DNA of 64,000 nt, taken from assembly GCF_003233845.1 (NCBI RefSeq), contig NZ_QKRB01000057.1:372001-436000 (forward strand), in the 5' to 3' direction. A model generated the notes under the pieces. It made no database searches. It saw nothing but the letters and a program-made list of their open reading frames with translations, and had not been told where the DNA came from. Position 1 is the first letter of the stretch; each line of letters opens with the position of its first letter. The DNA comes from Paenibacillus sambharensis (GTDB lineage: Bacteria > Bacillota > Bacilli > Paenibacillales > Paenibacillaceae). Below are positions 18,312 through 28,308 of the stretch, in pieces. A program made the position numbers and the translations under genes.

Positions 18312-21188
18312 ATGAGTAAGGATTCGCGCCTTAGGGCGCCTTGGGAGCAGTATGCGGGTCCCAATATCGGGTATCTGCTGGAGCAGTATGAACGCTACAC
18401 GCAAGATCCGTCTTCAGTTGCGCAGGAATACAAGGATTTGTTCGATCAGTACGGCGAACCGCCTTTCCGTTCCGCTGCAGCGGGGACAATAGCAGTATCA
18501 GAGTCTTCTCATGTACAGCAGCCGGATGCCAACCTGCTGAAAAAAATTGTCGCAGCCGGCAAAATCGTCTGGAATATTCGTACATATGGCCACCTGGCAG
18601 CAGATATCGACCCGCTTGGTCTGCAGAAGACAGCGCCGGACACCCGTCTGCTGGATCCCGAGGCGTATGGACTTAGCCAAACGGATCTGGATTCATTCCC
18701 TGCCACATGGGTCTGGGAGGAGGCACCGGAGCGCGTCAAGACAGGATGGGATGCCATTTCTCATCTCCGTACCGTTTACACCGGAAGAATCGCTTACGAA
18801 TTCAGTCATGTGCATGAACAAAGCGAGCGGGAATGGCTCATTGCCCAAGCAGAGAGTGACGGCAAGCCGGAACCGCTGTCCAATGAGGAGCGCTGTGCGC
18901 TGCTCAAACGAATTGTCGAAGTGGAAGAGTTCGAACGGTTTCTGCACCGTACGTTTGCCGGGCAAAAAAGGTTCTCTCTTGAGGGTACAGACATGCTGGT
19001 GCCAATGGTAGACGAGATTGTCCGCCGCTCTGCAGGCCATGGAGCTGAGCACATGCTGATGGGGATGGCTCACCGCGGCCGGCTGAATGTTCTGGCCCAT
19101 GTTCTTGGCAAGCCGTATGGGGCTATTTTTTCCGAGTTTCATCATTCACCGAATAAGGATATGATACCTAGCGAAGGTTCAATGGGTATTAATTTCGGCT
19201 GGACCGGAGATGTGAAATATCATCTGGGCGGCAGCCATGCTGTGAAGCCGAAGGAAACGGTACAAATCCGTGTTACGCTGGCTCATAATCCTAGTCACCT
19301 CGAATTTGTCAATCCGGTTGTAGAAGGTTTTACGCGTGCAGCACAAGAGGATCGGACAAAGCCGGGTTATCCGGAGCAGGATGTTGATAAAGCGGTTACA
19401 GTCCTCGTGCACGGCGATGCAGCGTTTGCAGGTGAAGGAGTTGTAGCGGAGACGCTAAACTTTAATCAGCTGACCGGTTACCGTAACGGTGGAACGGTGC
19501 ACATCATTGCGAACAACCGTCTGGGCTTTACGACAGACAGCAAGGATGCCCGTTCGACTTATTATGCCAGCGACCTGGCCAAAGGTTATGAAATACCAAT
19601 CATTCACGTTAATGCCGATGATCCGGAGGCTTGTATCAATGCGATTCGGATGGCTTGTGATTATCGGGCGAAGTTCCGGAAGGACTTCCTGATCGACCTG
19701 ATCGGATACCGGCGCTACGGCCATAATGAAATGGACGATCCGGATGCGACACAGCCGCTTATGTACCAGAAGGTACGGAACCATCCGACTGTCAGCAATG
19801 TCTTTGCCGATAAGCTGCTAACCCGTGGGCTGATTGAGGAGGATCACTTGGCGAACCTCCGCCAAGAGGTGCAGAGCATGCTGCAGCAGACTTATGAGGT
19901 TGTGAAGAAGAATGAGAAGGCTGATCCTCCTAACTTCAAATCCGAGCGTCTTAACGCAGAGATCGGTACAGATATCGTGACTGCCGTTCCGCTTGATCGG
20001 CTGAAGAGTATCAATGAAGAGCTCCTGCGGTGGCCGGATGGCTTCCATGTCTATCCGAAACTGAGACGAATTCTGGAACGCCGTGCAGTCGCGTTCAACG
20101 AAGGGGAAAAGGTGGATTGGGCTTTAGCCGAAGCCATTGCTTTTGCGACCATCCTGGAGGACGGTGTACCTATCCGCATGAGCGGACAGGATTCGGAGCG
20201 GGGCACGTTTGCCCATCGTCACATCGTTCTGCATGATTCCGAGACAGGTGAAGAATACTGCCCGCTGCACCGGTTTCCGCAAGCTCGCGCTTCGTTCGCT
20301 ATTCATAACAGTCCCTTGTCGGAAGCGGCGGTTCTTGGGTTCGAATACGGATACAACGTGTTCTCGCCAGAGACGCTTGTCCTGTGGGAAGCTCAGTACG
20401 GCGACTTTGGAAACGCGGCACAGGTCATCATTGACCAATTCATTGCGGCCAGCCGTGTAAAATGGTCGCAGCGTTCCGGGCTTGTTATGCTGCTGCCGCA
20501 CGGTCATGAGGGTCAAGGCCCGGAGCATTCCAGTGCCCGGCTTGAGAGGTATCTGCAGCTGGCAGGGGACAACAACTGGACGGTTGCCAATCTAACGAAG
20601 GCATCCCAATACTTCCACCTGCTCCGTAAGCAGGCTGGTCTGACGAAGAGCCCGGAAATGCGTCCGCTTATTCTGATGGCGCCTAAGAGTCTGATTCGTA
20701 ACCCGAGAGTGGCTTCAACCGCTTCTGAGTTTACCGAAGGCACGTTCCTGCCGGTAATTGAACATATGCAGGGCGGTGATGACAGCCGCGTCGAACGGCT
20801 TATTCTCTGCAGCGGTAAAGTAACGGTAGATATACTGGATGCGGTTGACAACGCAGAAGGGGATGAGAAGGAATGGCTCCGTGTCGTGAGTGTCGAGCAG
20901 CTGTATCCGTTCCCGGAAGAGAAGGTTCAAGCGATAATCGACCGCTTCCCGAATTTAAGCGAGCTCGTTTGGATGCAGGAAGAGCCCGGCAACATGGGAG
21001 CATGGACATTCGCGCGTCCTTACCTGCAGATGCTGGCACCTGACAAGGCTGAAGTGCGTTATATCGGACGTCCAGACCGTTCCAGTCCTGCTAGCGGTTA
21101 CCAATATATTCACAGCTTCGAGCAAGACTATATTCTGAAGCAGGCACTGCGCCGTACGACAACGGAAAGCATGACCAAGGGGAGGTAA
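18312..21188 (+). CDS. odhA: 2-oxoglutarate dehydrogenase E1 component
   Basis: OdhA (SucA) is the thiamin-diphosphate-dependent E1 of the 2-oxoglutarate dehydrogenase complex of the citric acid cycle. From ATG 18312 (behind GGAGGTAAGCAG) it has 958 residues, close to the 944 of B. subtilis; an open frame back to 18174 is upstream sequence. Visible: the N-terminal [19 protein letters not shown] segment, [30 protein letters not shown], then the transketolase-like pyrimidine domain with [11 protein letters not shown] and [10 protein letters not shown], and the C-terminal domain with [12 protein letters not shown]. The E2 gene follows after 5 bases. The E3 gene is not in this window. Confidence 0.97.
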   Translation: MSKDSRLRAPWEQYAGPNIGYLLEQYERYTQDPSSVAQEYKDLFDQYGEPPFRSAAAGTIAVSESSHVQQPDANLLKKIVAAGKIVWNIRTYGHLAADIDPLGLQKTAPDTRLLDPEAYGLSQTDLDSFPATWVWEEAPERVKTGWDAISHLRTVYTGRIAYEFSHVHEQSEREWLIAQAESDGKPEPLSNEERCALLKRIVEVEEFERFLHRTFAGQKRFSLEGTDMLVPMVDEIVRRSAGHGAEHMLMGMAHRGRLNVLAHVLGKPYGAIFSEFHHSPNKDMIPSEGSMGINFGWTGDVKYHLGGSHAVKPKETVQIRVTLAHNPSHLEFVNPVVEGFTRAAQEDRTKPGYPEQDVDKAVTVLVHGDAAFAGEGVVAETLNFNQLTGYRNGGTVHIIANNRLGFTTDSKDARSTYYASDLAKGYEIPIIHVNADDPEACINAIRMACDYRAKFRKDFLIDLIGYRRYGHNEMDDPDATQPLMYQKVRNHPTVSNVFADKLLTRGLIEEDHLANLRQEVQSMLQQTYEVVKKNEKADPPNFKSERLNAEIGTDIVTAVPLDRLKSINEELLRWPDGFHVYPKLRRILERRAVAFNEGEKVDWALAEAIAFATILEDGVPIRMSGQDSERGTFAHRHIVLHDSETGEEYCPLHRFPQARASFAIHNSPLSEAAVLGFEYGYNVFSPETLVLWEAQYGDFGNAAQVIIDQFIAASRVKWSQRSGLVMLLPHGHEGQGPEHSSARLERYLQLAGDNNWTVANLTKASQYFHLLRKQAGLTKSPEMRPLILMAPKSLIRNPRVASTASEFTEGTFLPVIEHMQGGDDSRVERLILCSGKVTVDILDAVDNAEGDEKEWLRVVSVEQLYPFPEEKVQAIIDRFPNLSELVWMQEEPGNMGAWTFARPYLQMLAPDKAEVRYIGRPDRSSPASGYQYIHSFEQDYILKQALRRTTTESMTKGR

Positions 21189-21193
21189 ATTTC

Positions 21194-22486
21194 GTGGCAG
21201 ATATTATTATTCCTGAGCTCGGTGAATCCATTACGGAAGGCACGATTTCCAGATGGCTGAAGAAGGAGGGGGACTCTGTACAAGCAGGGGACCTCTTGGT
21301 GGAACTGGAAACGGATAAGGTCAACCTTGAAATCAGTGCGGAAGCGGACGGTGTGCTGGGCGCCCAGTTAAAGGGTGAAGGCGATGCTGTTCAGGTTGGC
21401 GAGAAGATCGGCACCATCTCGGCATCTGCTGGCGGATCTGCAGCCAATAAGACGCCAAGCGAGCCTGAGGGCGGCGAGGCAGCCGCAGCGGTTGCGGCTC
21501 CACCGAATCAAGAGGCTGCAGGCTCGCGCAGCATTCAGAATGCCGGTCCTGCAGAGAATCCGACTCAGGTAAAGGCATCGCCTGCCGCACGCAAGCTTGC
21601 GCGCGAGAAGGGCATTGAGCTCGATGGCGTGAAGGGCAAGGACCCGCTAGGACGCATCTTCCCAGATGATGTCCGGGATGCAGGGTCTGCTCCGGCTGCC
21701 GGCCAGAGCCAGACTCAACAGCCAGAGGCCAAGCAGCCGGCTGCTCCAGCCGCTTCTGCTTCTGCTCAGGAGAGCTCCAGCGGTAAGCCTGTAGACCGGC
21801 AGCGGATGTCCCGCCGCCGTCAAACCATTGCTAACCGACTGGTGGAAGCCCAGCAGACTGCTGCCATGCTGACGACCTTCAACGAGGTAGATATGACAGC
21901 GATTCTTGATGTGCGCAAACGCCGGAAACAGTCCTTCCAGGAAAAGCATGATGTGGGACTTGGCTTCATGTCGTTCTTTACCAAGGCCGTGGTTGGTGCG
22001 CTCAAGGCATTCCCTTATCTGAATGCAGAGATCGACGGGCAGGATATTCTGGTTAAGAAATTTTACGATATCGGTATTGCGGTAGCTGCGAAGGAAGGTC
22101 TCGTCGTGCCAGTCGTACGGGATGCTGACCGCCTCGGCTTCGCGGAGATCGAACGGACAATTGCCAGTCTTGCAGATAAAGCCCGCAGCAATACGCTGGC
22201 ACTATCCGAACTGCAGGGCGGCACCTTCACCATCACGAATGGTGGTGTGTTTGGTTCGCTGCTGTCCACACCAATCCTGAATACCCCTCAAGTAGGTATT
22301 CTGGGCATGCACAAAATCCAGCTGCGACCGGTCGCTATTGACGCTGAACGTATGGAGAACCGGCCGATGATGTATATTGCGCTATCTTACGATCACCGTA
22401 TTGTTGACGGCAGTGAAGCCGTACGGTTCCTTGTAAAAGTGAAGGAGCTGCTTGAGGATCCGGAAACTCTGCTGCTTGAAGGCTAA
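21194..22486 (+). CDS. odhB: dihydrolipoyllysine succinyltransferase E2 of 2-oxoglutarate dehydrogenase
   Basis: OdhB (SucB) moves the succinyl group from E1 to coenzyme A and forms the core of the complex. The 430 residues show one lipoyl domain with Lys42 in [10 protein letters not shown], an Ala/Gln/Pro-rich linker, the E1/E3-binding domain ([20 protein letters not shown]), a second linker and the catalytic acyltransferase domain ending in [16 protein letters not shown] with the active His and Asp. It starts at GTG 21194; its ribosome binding site GGGGAGG overlaps the odhA stop region, so translation is coupled. A long stem-loop follows the gene. Confidence 0.97.
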   Translation: MADIIIPELGESITEGTISRWLKKEGDSVQAGDLLVELETDKVNLEISAEADGVLGAQLKGEGDAVQVGEKIGTISASAGGSAANKTPSEPEGGEAAAAVAAPPNQEAAGSRSIQNAGPAENPTQVKASPAARKLAREKGIELDGVKGKDPLGRIFPDDVRDAGSAPAAGQSQTQQPEAKQPAAPAASASAQESSSGKPVDRQRMSRRRQTIANRLVEAQQTAAMLTTFNEVDMTAILDVRKRRKQSFQEKHDVGLGFMSFFTKAVVGALKAFPYLNAEIDGQDILVKKFYDIGIAVAAKEGLVVPVVRDADRLGFAEIERTIASLADKARSNTLALSELQGGTFTITNGGVFGSLLSTPILNTPQVGILGMHKIQLRPVAIDAERMENRPMMYIALSYDHRIVDGSEAVRFLVKVKELLEDPETLLLEG

Positions 22487-22524
22487 GAAGGCCGCAGCGC
22501 AGTTTCATTTCTACCGCCCTATAA

Positions 22525-22570
22525 AACAGAGAAGCCTCGCGCATCTACGCATGTGCGGGGCTTTTCTGTT
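22525..22570. terminator. terminator after odhAB
   Basis: A 20-base-pair stem between 22525-22544 and 22551-22570 (core AGCCTCGCGCAT with ATGTGCGGGGCT, with some G-T pairs) with a 6-base loop; the A-rich and T-rich outer arms would let it work in both directions. Confidence 0.8.
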
Positions 22571-22624
22571 GATCTAGCCGTGAATAGTCAGTCTTATCGC
22601 TGTGGCGGACTTATTGTTAATGCA

Positions 22625-22657
22625 AAGAAGCCAATCTCCGGAGGAGATTGGCTTCTT
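22625..22657 (-). terminator. terminator after the YjcZ-type gene
   Basis: A perfect 15-base-pair stem, 22625-22639 with 22643-22657 (AAGAAGCCAATCTCC and its complement), directly downstream of the leftward micro-gene. Confidence 0.75.
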
Positions 22658-22674
22658 ATTCATCTGCGCTGCAA

Positions 22675-22791
22675 TTAAACCAGGATTGTGCGGGAGATGA
22701 TTACCAGAAGAATGAAGAGAACCAGAATTGCACCAGTCGAAGTCCAAAGGCCAGCACCTGCACCTGCACCTACACCTGCTCCGTATGCCAT
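22675..22791 (-). CDS. YjcZ-family sporulation micro-protein
   Basis: A 38-residue protein. It starts MAYGAGVGAGAGAG, then LWTSTGAILVLFILLVIISR, and ends TILV. A glycine/alanine run followed by one hydrophobic helix and a short basic end is the signature of the YjcZ (SspO-like named 'sporulation protein YjcZ') family, small membrane proteins found in many copies in Bacillales, some in spores. ATG 22791 has GGAG 9 bases upstream. Its function is not known in any species. A perfect hairpin terminator lies 18 bases after the stop. No sporulation promoter is obvious. The gene is too short for usual gene callers and would be easily missed. Confidence 0.85.
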   Translation of the reverse strand: MAYGAGVGAGAGAGLWTSTGAILVLFILLVIISRTILV

Positions 22792-22951
22792 TGCGAAACA
22801 CTCCAATCTTGTTGTTTTTTGTGGATCGCTCATCCACAGAATCATTGTATGTCGGAGATCATTGCTGGTCTGGACGTGAGTCCAGTTCCATGATTATTTG
22901 GGCTGAGGGGGGGATTTATCACCGGGCTGATCTATCATGAGGAGGATTGTT

Positions 22952-22970
22952 GACGATGATAATCATTATC
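22952..22970 (+). promoter_or_regulatory. Fur box upstream of the AraC-type regulator
   Basis: GACGATGATAATCATTATC agrees with the 19-base Fur consensus at 17 positions. It lies about 80 bases before the regulator at 23051. Confidence 0.85.
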
Positions 22971-23050
22971 AAATACAATGGGGAAGCAATACATTTGAGA
23001 TTATAACTTACAGAGAGTCACAATGTCTGACAAGAGGAGGTCGCAGATAG

Positions 23051-24697
23051 ATGCCAAACACGGTGCTGAGCAGCAGAGAAGCAGGATTTGCCTGGCATAA
23101 TGCTATGTTTCGGCTTACAGAAGCGGATGTGTTCAGGGGAGAGGGAGGCACCCTGCTAGCGCAGCAGCTGACAAGCCAGTTTGTACTGATCTTTGTTTCC
23201 CGCGGAGTCGGGAAGCTTGTTCTAGATAACGCGGAAATCAGGCTTGAGCCAGGCGGCGGTTACCTGTGCCCGCCAGGTCGAACCTACGGGCTGCAAGCCA
23301 CTATGACCGACGGCATGGACGTTAATCTGCTGCAGTTTGACGTGATGGTTCCCTGTGAAGAGGGTAATAGCTGGCGCCCCGCAAGGGCGGAGGATGTACG
23401 GGCTGCAGGCCAGGAATTCTCGTTCCTGCTAAGGGATGCAGGTGAGATGATTATCGCATGTGATACTGTTATCCGCCTGATACACAGTCAGGATCCGCTG
23501 GACTGTTTTCAGGCCCAGATTTCCTTTCAGGAGATCCTGCATTTGGCAGTACGAAGCAGCAGGCAGCAATCGGAGAACTTGGTGATGTCTCTGTGGGAAG
23601 TGAAGCAATATATGGATGAACATTTCCAGCAAAATCTCTCGATCGAACATCTTGCCAAGCTGGCTGGTGTCAGCCCCAAATACTTTGTGGATTTATTCAA
23701 GAAAACCTTCGGTTTAAGCGCGCTTGATTATCTGACAGAGGTGAGAATAAGCAAGGCCAAGCGGTACCTGCTTCATTCCGGTGCCAAGCTCCGTGATATA
23801 GCCAGGCAGGTTGGCTATCAGGATGAGTTTTATTTTAGCCGGAAATTCAAGCAGTCAGCTGGGATGTCTCCAACCGCCTTCATACGAAGCAGAAGCAGGA
23901 GGGTTGCGGCGTATGGAACCGGCTCAACCGGCTATCTGATCGCCCTCCAGGTTGTACCGTATGCAGCTCCCATGCATCCCAAGTGGACGGCTTACTACTA
24001 TGAGCATTATCGGGATGCCGTCCCTGTGCATCTAAGCGCATTTCGTGTCAATGAGCACTGGGAGCTAAACATCTTAAGGCTTGCGGAGGCAGCTCCGGAG
24101 CTGATCCTGTGCCTGGATAACCAGTCTGCGCATGAGCTGAACAAGCTGAAGGACACCGGTGGGGAGGTCTTCATGCTAGACACATCCTTGAGCTGGAGGG
24201 AGCAGCTGGGGCAGACGGCAGAGTGGCTGGATGTAAGCCAGGAGGCATCGCAGTGGCTGGCCCGCTATGACAGGCTGGTGCTGCAGGCCAGAAGGCAGCT
24301 GAAGCCTGCAGCTGATTCAGAGAAGGTACTCGTCATCCGTTTGCGCAAGCAGCGTATGTACGCCTATTGCAACCGAAGCATGGCTGAGGTTCTCTACGGG
24401 GACCTTGGCGTGCAGCCAGCTTACCATGTCTCCGAAGCCCAATATGATATTGAACTCTCAATGAATGAGCTCCTGTTGATCAATCCAGACCGAATCCTGC
24501 TTAATATATGCCGGGAGAGCGAGACACTCGCCCTCTGGAAGCAGCGGAAGCAGTCGGCGGAATGGCAAGCACTGTCCGCGGCTGCCGCAGGCCGAGTGCA
24601 TATCATCCATACAGATCCTTGGGGAGAATACTCGCCGGCCGCTCATGAACGGATGATAAAGGCCTATCTGTTGATTTTGACCGGAAATCGTACATGA
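23051..24697 (+). CDS. Btr-like AraC regulator with siderophore-binding domain
   Basis: This 548-residue protein joins three parts: an N-terminal cupin-like domain (about 1-150), an AraC HTH pair (about 175-280; NLSIEHLAKLAGVSPKYFVDLF and KLRDIARQVGYQDEFYFSRKFK), and a C-terminal domain (about 290-545) that looks like a periplasmic iron-siderophore binding protein. That layout is the one of B. subtilis Btr, which activates siderophore uptake genes when it binds the ferric siderophore. ATG 23051 follows AGAGGAGG. It is Fur-boxed and lies just upstream of the transporter at 24805-27868, its likely target. The siderophore itself cannot be named. Confidence 0.9.
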   Translation: MPNTVLSSREAGFAWHNAMFRLTEADVFRGEGGTLLAQQLTSQFVLIFVSRGVGKLVLDNAEIRLEPGGGYLCPPGRTYGLQATMTDGMDVNLLQFDVMVPCEEGNSWRPARAEDVRAAGQEFSFLLRDAGEMIIACDTVIRLIHSQDPLDCFQAQISFQEILHLAVRSSRQQSENLVMSLWEVKQYMDEHFQQNLSIEHLAKLAGVSPKYFVDLFKKTFGLSALDYLTEVRISKAKRYLLHSGAKLRDIARQVGYQDEFYFSRKFKQSAGMSPTAFIRSRSRRVAAYGTGSTGYLIALQVVPYAAPMHPKWTAYYYEHYRDAVPVHLSAFRVNEHWELNILRLAEAAPELILCLDNQSAHELNKLKDTGGEVFMLDTSLSWREQLGQTAEWLDVSQEASQWLARYDRLVLQARRQLKPAADSEKVLVIRLRKQRMYAYCNRSMAEVLYGDLGVQPAYHVSEAQYDIELSMNELLLINPDRILLNICRESETLALWKQRKQSAEWQALSAAAAGRVHIIHTDPWGEYSPAAHERMIKAYLLILTGNRT

Positions 24698-24739
24698 CAG
24701 TTCTGGATATTGTCCATGTTCTTCTAGGCGGAATACGGC

Positions 24740-24765
24740 TACAATAAATAATGATAATCATTATC
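24740..24765 (+). promoter_or_regulatory. Fur box overlapping the siderophore transporter promoter
   Basis: AATAATGATAATCATTATC at 24747-24765 matches the Fur consensus at 18 of 19 positions; TACAAT at 24740-24745 is a likely -10. Fur binding would block transcription of the three transporter genes. Confidence 0.85.
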
Positions 24766-24804
24766 AATTACATACAGGAGATTGGAAGGGAGACAGAAGG
24801 AAGC

Positions 24805-25827
24805 ATGAAGAAGCAATGGTTAATTAAGGGGTTACTCACAATTTTGCTGCTTGTCCCGGCGGCATGCGGGTCTAATAACGGAGGGGCAGAGCAAGCAAAT
24901 ACGACAGAACCAAGCGAAGCTGCAGTTAGCCAGCCAAGCAATACGACAGCCGGGAGTGCGGGGGCAGCAGAGGAGACTCCTGCCGGAACACGTACGCTTA
25001 CGTTCCTCGACCAAGAATATAGCGTGCCGGCAAAGGTGGAGCGTGTTGTCATCACCGGCTCGCTGGAAGCGATGGAGGATGCACTTGTACTTGGTGTGAA
25101 GCCGGTTGGCGCCATCTCCATTGCAGGTAAATTCCCTGCCATCTTCGAAGAAATTACTGGCGAAGCCGAATCGATCGGTGAAAAGACAGAACCGAATTTC
25201 GAGAAGATTCTCTCCTTGAAGCCGGATGTAATACTTGGCTCATCCAAGTTTGCTCCGGAGGTGGCCGAGAAGCTGGCCAAGATTGGACCCACCATCCCGG
25301 TGTCCCATATCTCAACCAATTGGGAGGCCAACCTCCGGCTGCTCGGCGAGCTGACGGGGAAAGAAGCGGAGGCTGAGCAAATTTTGTCCCAGTATAAGTC
25401 CGACTTGGAAGCTGCAAAAGTGAAGCTGGCAGACAGACTCAGCGGTAAGAAAGCAGTAGCTGTTCGCGTTCGCGGCGGCAATTTGTTCATCTATCCCGAG
25501 ACCGTCTTCTTTAATCCTTCCCTTTACGCAGATTTGGGTCTGACGGTCCCAGAAGAGATCAAAGCCGCGAAAGCACAGGAAGTAATTTCAATTGAGAAGT
25601 TCTCCGCTATGAATCCGGACTATATCTTTATCCAGTTCTCGGAGGAAGAGAATGCGGATGCGCCGAAGGCACTGGAGGACCTGCAGGACAATCCGATCTG
25701 GAACAGCATCAAGGCAGTGAAGGACGGGCATGTGTTCGTCAATGCTGTTGATCCGCTTGCACAGGGCGGAACGGCATGGAGTAAGATTCAATTCCTTAAA
25801 GCGGCTTCTGACAAGCTGTCCCAATAA
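24805..25827 (+). CDS. iron-siderophore binding lipoprotein
   Basis: This is the surface receptor of a siderophore ABC importer: a class III binding protein of 340 residues. The signal peptide ends in the lipobox VPAAC, followed by a Thr/Ser/Ala/Glu-rich tether (about 22-75) and two lobes with the family landmarks VERVVITGSLEAMEDALVLGVKPVG and FEKILSLKPDVILG. I chose ATG 24805, which gives a proper signal peptide; the open frame back to 24751 overlaps the Fur box. Two FecCD permeases follow within 20 bases. The YfiY/FhuD group is closest in layout; the hydroxamate or catecholate nature of the ligand is not determined. Confidence 0.92.
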   Translation: MKKQWLIKGLLTILLLVPAACGSNNGGAEQANTTEPSEAAVSQPSNTTAGSAGAAEETPAGTRTLTFLDQEYSVPAKVERVVITGSLEAMEDALVLGVKPVGAISIAGKFPAIFEEITGEAESIGEKTEPNFEKILSLKPDVILGSSKFAPEVAEKLAKIGPTIPVSHISTNWEANLRLLGELTGKEAEAEQILSQYKSDLEAAKVKLADRLSGKKAVAVRVRGGNLFIYPETVFFNPSLYADLGLTVPEEIKAAKAQEVISIEKFSAMNPDYIFIQFSEEENADAPKALEDLQDNPIWNSIKAVKDGHVFVNAVDPLAQGGTAWSKIQFLKAASDKLSQ

Positions 25828-25830
25828 GGA

Positions 25831-26853
25831 ATGAATGATCTGTCCCTGCGATTTGGCCGGAAGGTGCCGGCCATTCTGCTGATAGCTGCGCCGCCTGCAG
25901 CTGCAGCTATCATAGTACTATCGGTGTTATACGGGGCCAAAAATATCGATACGGCTACGATCTGGAACGCCCTGTTTCAGTTTGACCCGGACAACGTTAA
26001 CCATCACATTATTCGCTATTCCAGAATACCAAGGGTACTGGGGGCGCTCCTGATCGGAGCGTTCCTGGCTGTATCCGGCGCTTTGATGCAAGGCATGACC
26101 CGGAATGATCTGGCCTCGCCTTCCATCATGGGCGTGTCGGATGGTTCCGCGTTTATGATCACCCTGGCTATGATTGTTTTGCCGGGAGCCACATCACTAA
26201 GCATGATCTTCATGTCACTGGTCGGCTCAGCTGCGGGAGTGGCGATCGTACTCGGGCTGGCGTCGACGGTACCGGGCGGGATGTCGCCGGTCCGCATGAC
26301 CATAGTCGGCGCCGTTGTCAGTACGTTCCTCAGCAGCATTTCATCAGCGCTTGCGGTTTACTTTCAGCTCTCCCAATCCGTTAGCTTCTGGTATAATGCA
26401 CGGCTGCATCAGCTGGAACCGGACATGATCAGGCTGGCCCTTCCTTTTGCGGTAGTGGGGCTGCTGCTGGCTTTCCTGGTATCAAGGCATGTTACGATCC
26501 TCTCGCTCGGCGAGGAAGTGTCGGCAGGTCTTGGCCAGCGATCGGCGTTGGTGAAGGTTATATCGACGTTGTCCATCGTGATTCTGACGGGTATCTCGGT
26601 AGCGATCGCTGGGAAAATCGGGTTCATCGGGCTCATCATTCCACATATCGCACGGTTCCTGGTAGGGCTTGATTACCGGTGGGTTGTACCATGTGCTGCC
26701 GTTATCGGAGCGGTCTTCCTGGCGCTGGCTGATCTGCTCAGCCGCTTCATGAATGCACCCTTCGAAACGCCGATCGGGATTGTGACTTCATTGATCGGTG
26801 TGCCGTTCTTCCTGTACCTGATCCGCAAGCGAGGGGGAGGGGAACGTGATTAA
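25831..26853 (+). CDS. siderophore ABC transporter permease, FecCD type (first)
   Basis: This 340-residue membrane protein is one half of the translocation channel for the ferric siderophore. About ten helices are visible, with the family motifs RIPRVLGALLIGAFLAVSGALMQGMTRNDLASPSIMG near the N-terminus and GKIGFIGLIIPHIAR near residue 255, the latter contacting the ATPase. It begins 3 bases after the binding-protein stop; the ribosome binding site AAGGA is very close to ATG 25831, so translation is likely coupled. The second permease overlaps its end by 8 bases. No ATPase gene follows; a shared ATPase elsewhere (as with YusV in B. subtilis) is expected. Confidence 0.93.
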   Translation: MNDLSLRFGRKVPAILLIAAPPAAAAIIVLSVLYGAKNIDTATIWNALFQFDPDNVNHHIIRYSRIPRVLGALLIGAFLAVSGALMQGMTRNDLASPSIMGVSDGSAFMITLAMIVLPGATSLSMIFMSLVGSAAGVAIVLGLASTVPGGMSPVRMTIVGAVVSTFLSSISSALAVYFQLSQSVSFWYNARLHQLEPDMIRLALPFAVVGLLLAFLVSRHVTILSLGEEVSAGLGQRSALVKVISTLSIVILTGISVAIAGKIGFIGLIIPHIARFLVGLDYRWVVPCAAVIGAVFLALADLLSRFMNAPFETPIGIVTSLIGVPFFLYLIRKRGGGERD

Positions 26854-27868
26854 CAGATCTCTGCCCGCCTATCTGACAGTTCTTGGGGCGCTATCAGCGC
26901 TGTTGGTTGTTGTCGTATACGTTAGTTTGACGAATGGCTCGTTCGACCTTGCGGCATGGGACGTGCTGAAGACACTGCTCCGGCTTCAAGCCAACCCCGA
27001 CTATGACCTTGTAATCTTTGATTTCAGGTTGCCGAGAATTGTTGTAGGCCTGCTGGTTGGTCTGGGGCTCGGAATTGCGGGAGCAGTCATACAAGGCATT
27101 ACGCGCAATGGATTGGCGGACCCTGGAATACTGGGCATTAATGCAGGAGCTGGTGCGGCCGTCGTTTTGTTCATGCTTGTATTTGCAGGCCAGATTAAGG
27201 GCGCCGGCTGGCTCTCCGTAATGGCAATGCCGCTGTTTGGGCTGGTCGGCGGGATAGGAACCGCCGCTCTTATCTTCTTCTTTGCCTGGCATCGCGGTGT
27301 GCTGGATCCTCAGCGGCTGATCCTGTCCGGTATCGCGCTTGGGAGCGGACTAGGTGCTCTTGCCATGTATATTTCTCTTAAGATGAATCCGCAGGATTTT
27401 GAGATGGCAGCGGTATGGATGGCAGGCAGCATCTACAATGCCAACTGGCGCTTCGTGCTCGCAGTACTGCCATGGCTGCTGGTGCTCATTCCTGTCATAT
27501 GGTCGAAATCCCGTCAGCTGGATTTGCTGCAGCTTGGCAGAACGACGGCGGCGGGAGTCGGCGTAGCTGTGCATAAGGAGACGAACCTGCTGCTGCTGTG
27601 CAGTGTCGGTATTGTCAGCGCCTGTGTTTCGGTATCGGGCAGCATCGGGTTCGTCGGACTGCTGTCCCCTCATTTGGCGAGGGGGCTCTCCGGTCACAGC
27701 CACAGCCGTGTCATACCATTGTCCGGCCTGATTGGCATGCTGCTCGTAACGGCTTCGGATTTCATTGGCAGACAGCTCTTTGCACCTGTTACACTGCCTG
27801 CTGGCATAGTCATTGCTATTATCGGCGCCCCTTATTTTGTTTATCTGCTGTTCCGCGGGCAGCGGTAA
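26846..27868 (+). CDS. siderophore ABC transporter permease, FecCD type (second)
   Basis: This is the second 340-residue permease subunit and would pair with the one before it as a heterodimer. Landmarks: RLPRIVVGLLVGLGLGIAGAVIQGITRNGLADPGILG, and SGSIGFVGLLSPHLARGLSG for the coupling helix. It starts at GTG 26846 inside the end of the first permease, with GGGGGAGGGG just upstream. The operon ends here, and the next 440 bases hold no convincing gene and no ATPase. This binding-protein/permease/permease set without ATPase is typical of Bacillales siderophore loci of the YfiYZ-YfhA kind. Confidence 0.93.
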   Translation: MINRSLPAYLTVLGALSALLVVVVYVSLTNGSFDLAAWDVLKTLLRLQANPDYDLVIFDFRLPRIVVGLLVGLGLGIAGAVIQGITRNGLADPGILGINAGAGAAVVLFMLVFAGQIKGAGWLSVMAMPLFGLVGGIGTAALIFFFAWHRGVLDPQRLILSGIALGSGLGALAMYISLKMNPQDFEMAAVWMAGSIYNANWRFVLAVLPWLLVLIPVIWSKSRQLDLLQLGRTTAAGVGVAVHKETNLLLLCSVGIVSACVSVSGSIGFVGLLSPHLARGLSGHSHSRVIPLSGLIGMLLVTASDFIGRQLFAPVTLPAGIVIAIIGAPYFVYLLFRGQR

Positions 27869-27987
27869 GGAATGGAAGTGTTTTTCCAGGGATATAGAAG
27901 GGATAGGAGTGAAAGCAGCGAATAATATGGTTAACTAAGCCTAGCAAAGTGAAGAGCGAGCTGGAAGGGTGTATTGGAGGGACGAAG

Positions 27988-28284
27988 ATGCAGCTGGCCC
28001 GTACGATAAATTGGATATGTCATTTGTTTATGTTATCTTTCCATATCTTATCGGGATGGATGGGATGCGGCGAACGTGCCGCTCTTTGTACAGCCTACTT
28101 CACGGGTGATATATGCATTCTTTATATAATGTCCATGTCATCCTCCAATTGTATTGATCGTATATCCAATCATGTCGTCCAATGTTTTATATGGATCGCC
28201 CTGCTAAGCCGGACAATCGTTGTCCGGCTATTGCTGTTTAAGAAACCGGACCCTGTCTGTGTTGGCTGCTTGGAAGTGTGTTAA
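27988..28284 (+). CDS. doubtful small Cys-rich hydrophobic ORF before secA2
   Basis: A 98-codon frame starting at ATG 27988 behind GGAGGGACGAAG and ending 24 bases before the SecA2 start. The product would be hydrophobic with ten or so cysteines scattered over its length (MQLARTINWICHLFMLSF at the start, VCVGCLEVC at the end). I recognise no family. Against it: the codon choice is unlike its neighbours, and a perfect hairpin (28207-28229) lies inside it. For it: ribosome binding site and position directly ahead of an accessory secretion ATPase. Treat it as an open question. Confidence 0.2.
   Translation: MQLARTINWICHLFMLSFHILSGWMGCGERAALCTAYFTGDICILYIMSMSSSNCIDRISNHVVQCFIWIALLSRTIVVRLLLFKKPDPVCVGCLEVC
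28207..28229. terminator. hairpin upstream of secA2
   Basis: AGCCGGACAA (28207-28216) and TTGTCCGGCT (28220-28229) form a perfect 10-base-pair stem with a 3-base loop; the following ATTGCTGTTT is a poor T tract, so termination is only possible, not certain. Confidence 0.4.
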
Positions 28285-28308
28285 AGCCAATTAGAGAGGA
28301 AGATCCGG

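Larger units (their letters stand above)
27869..28308 (+). other. 440-base stretch without a convincing gene
   Basis: Between the siderophore permease and the SecA2 gene. It contains one open frame with a good ribosome binding site (27988-28284, listed separately) and a perfect 10-base-pair hairpin at 28207-28229 without a clear T tract. I see no promoter consensus that I would rely on, no Fur box and no known RNA element. Confidence 0.6.
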
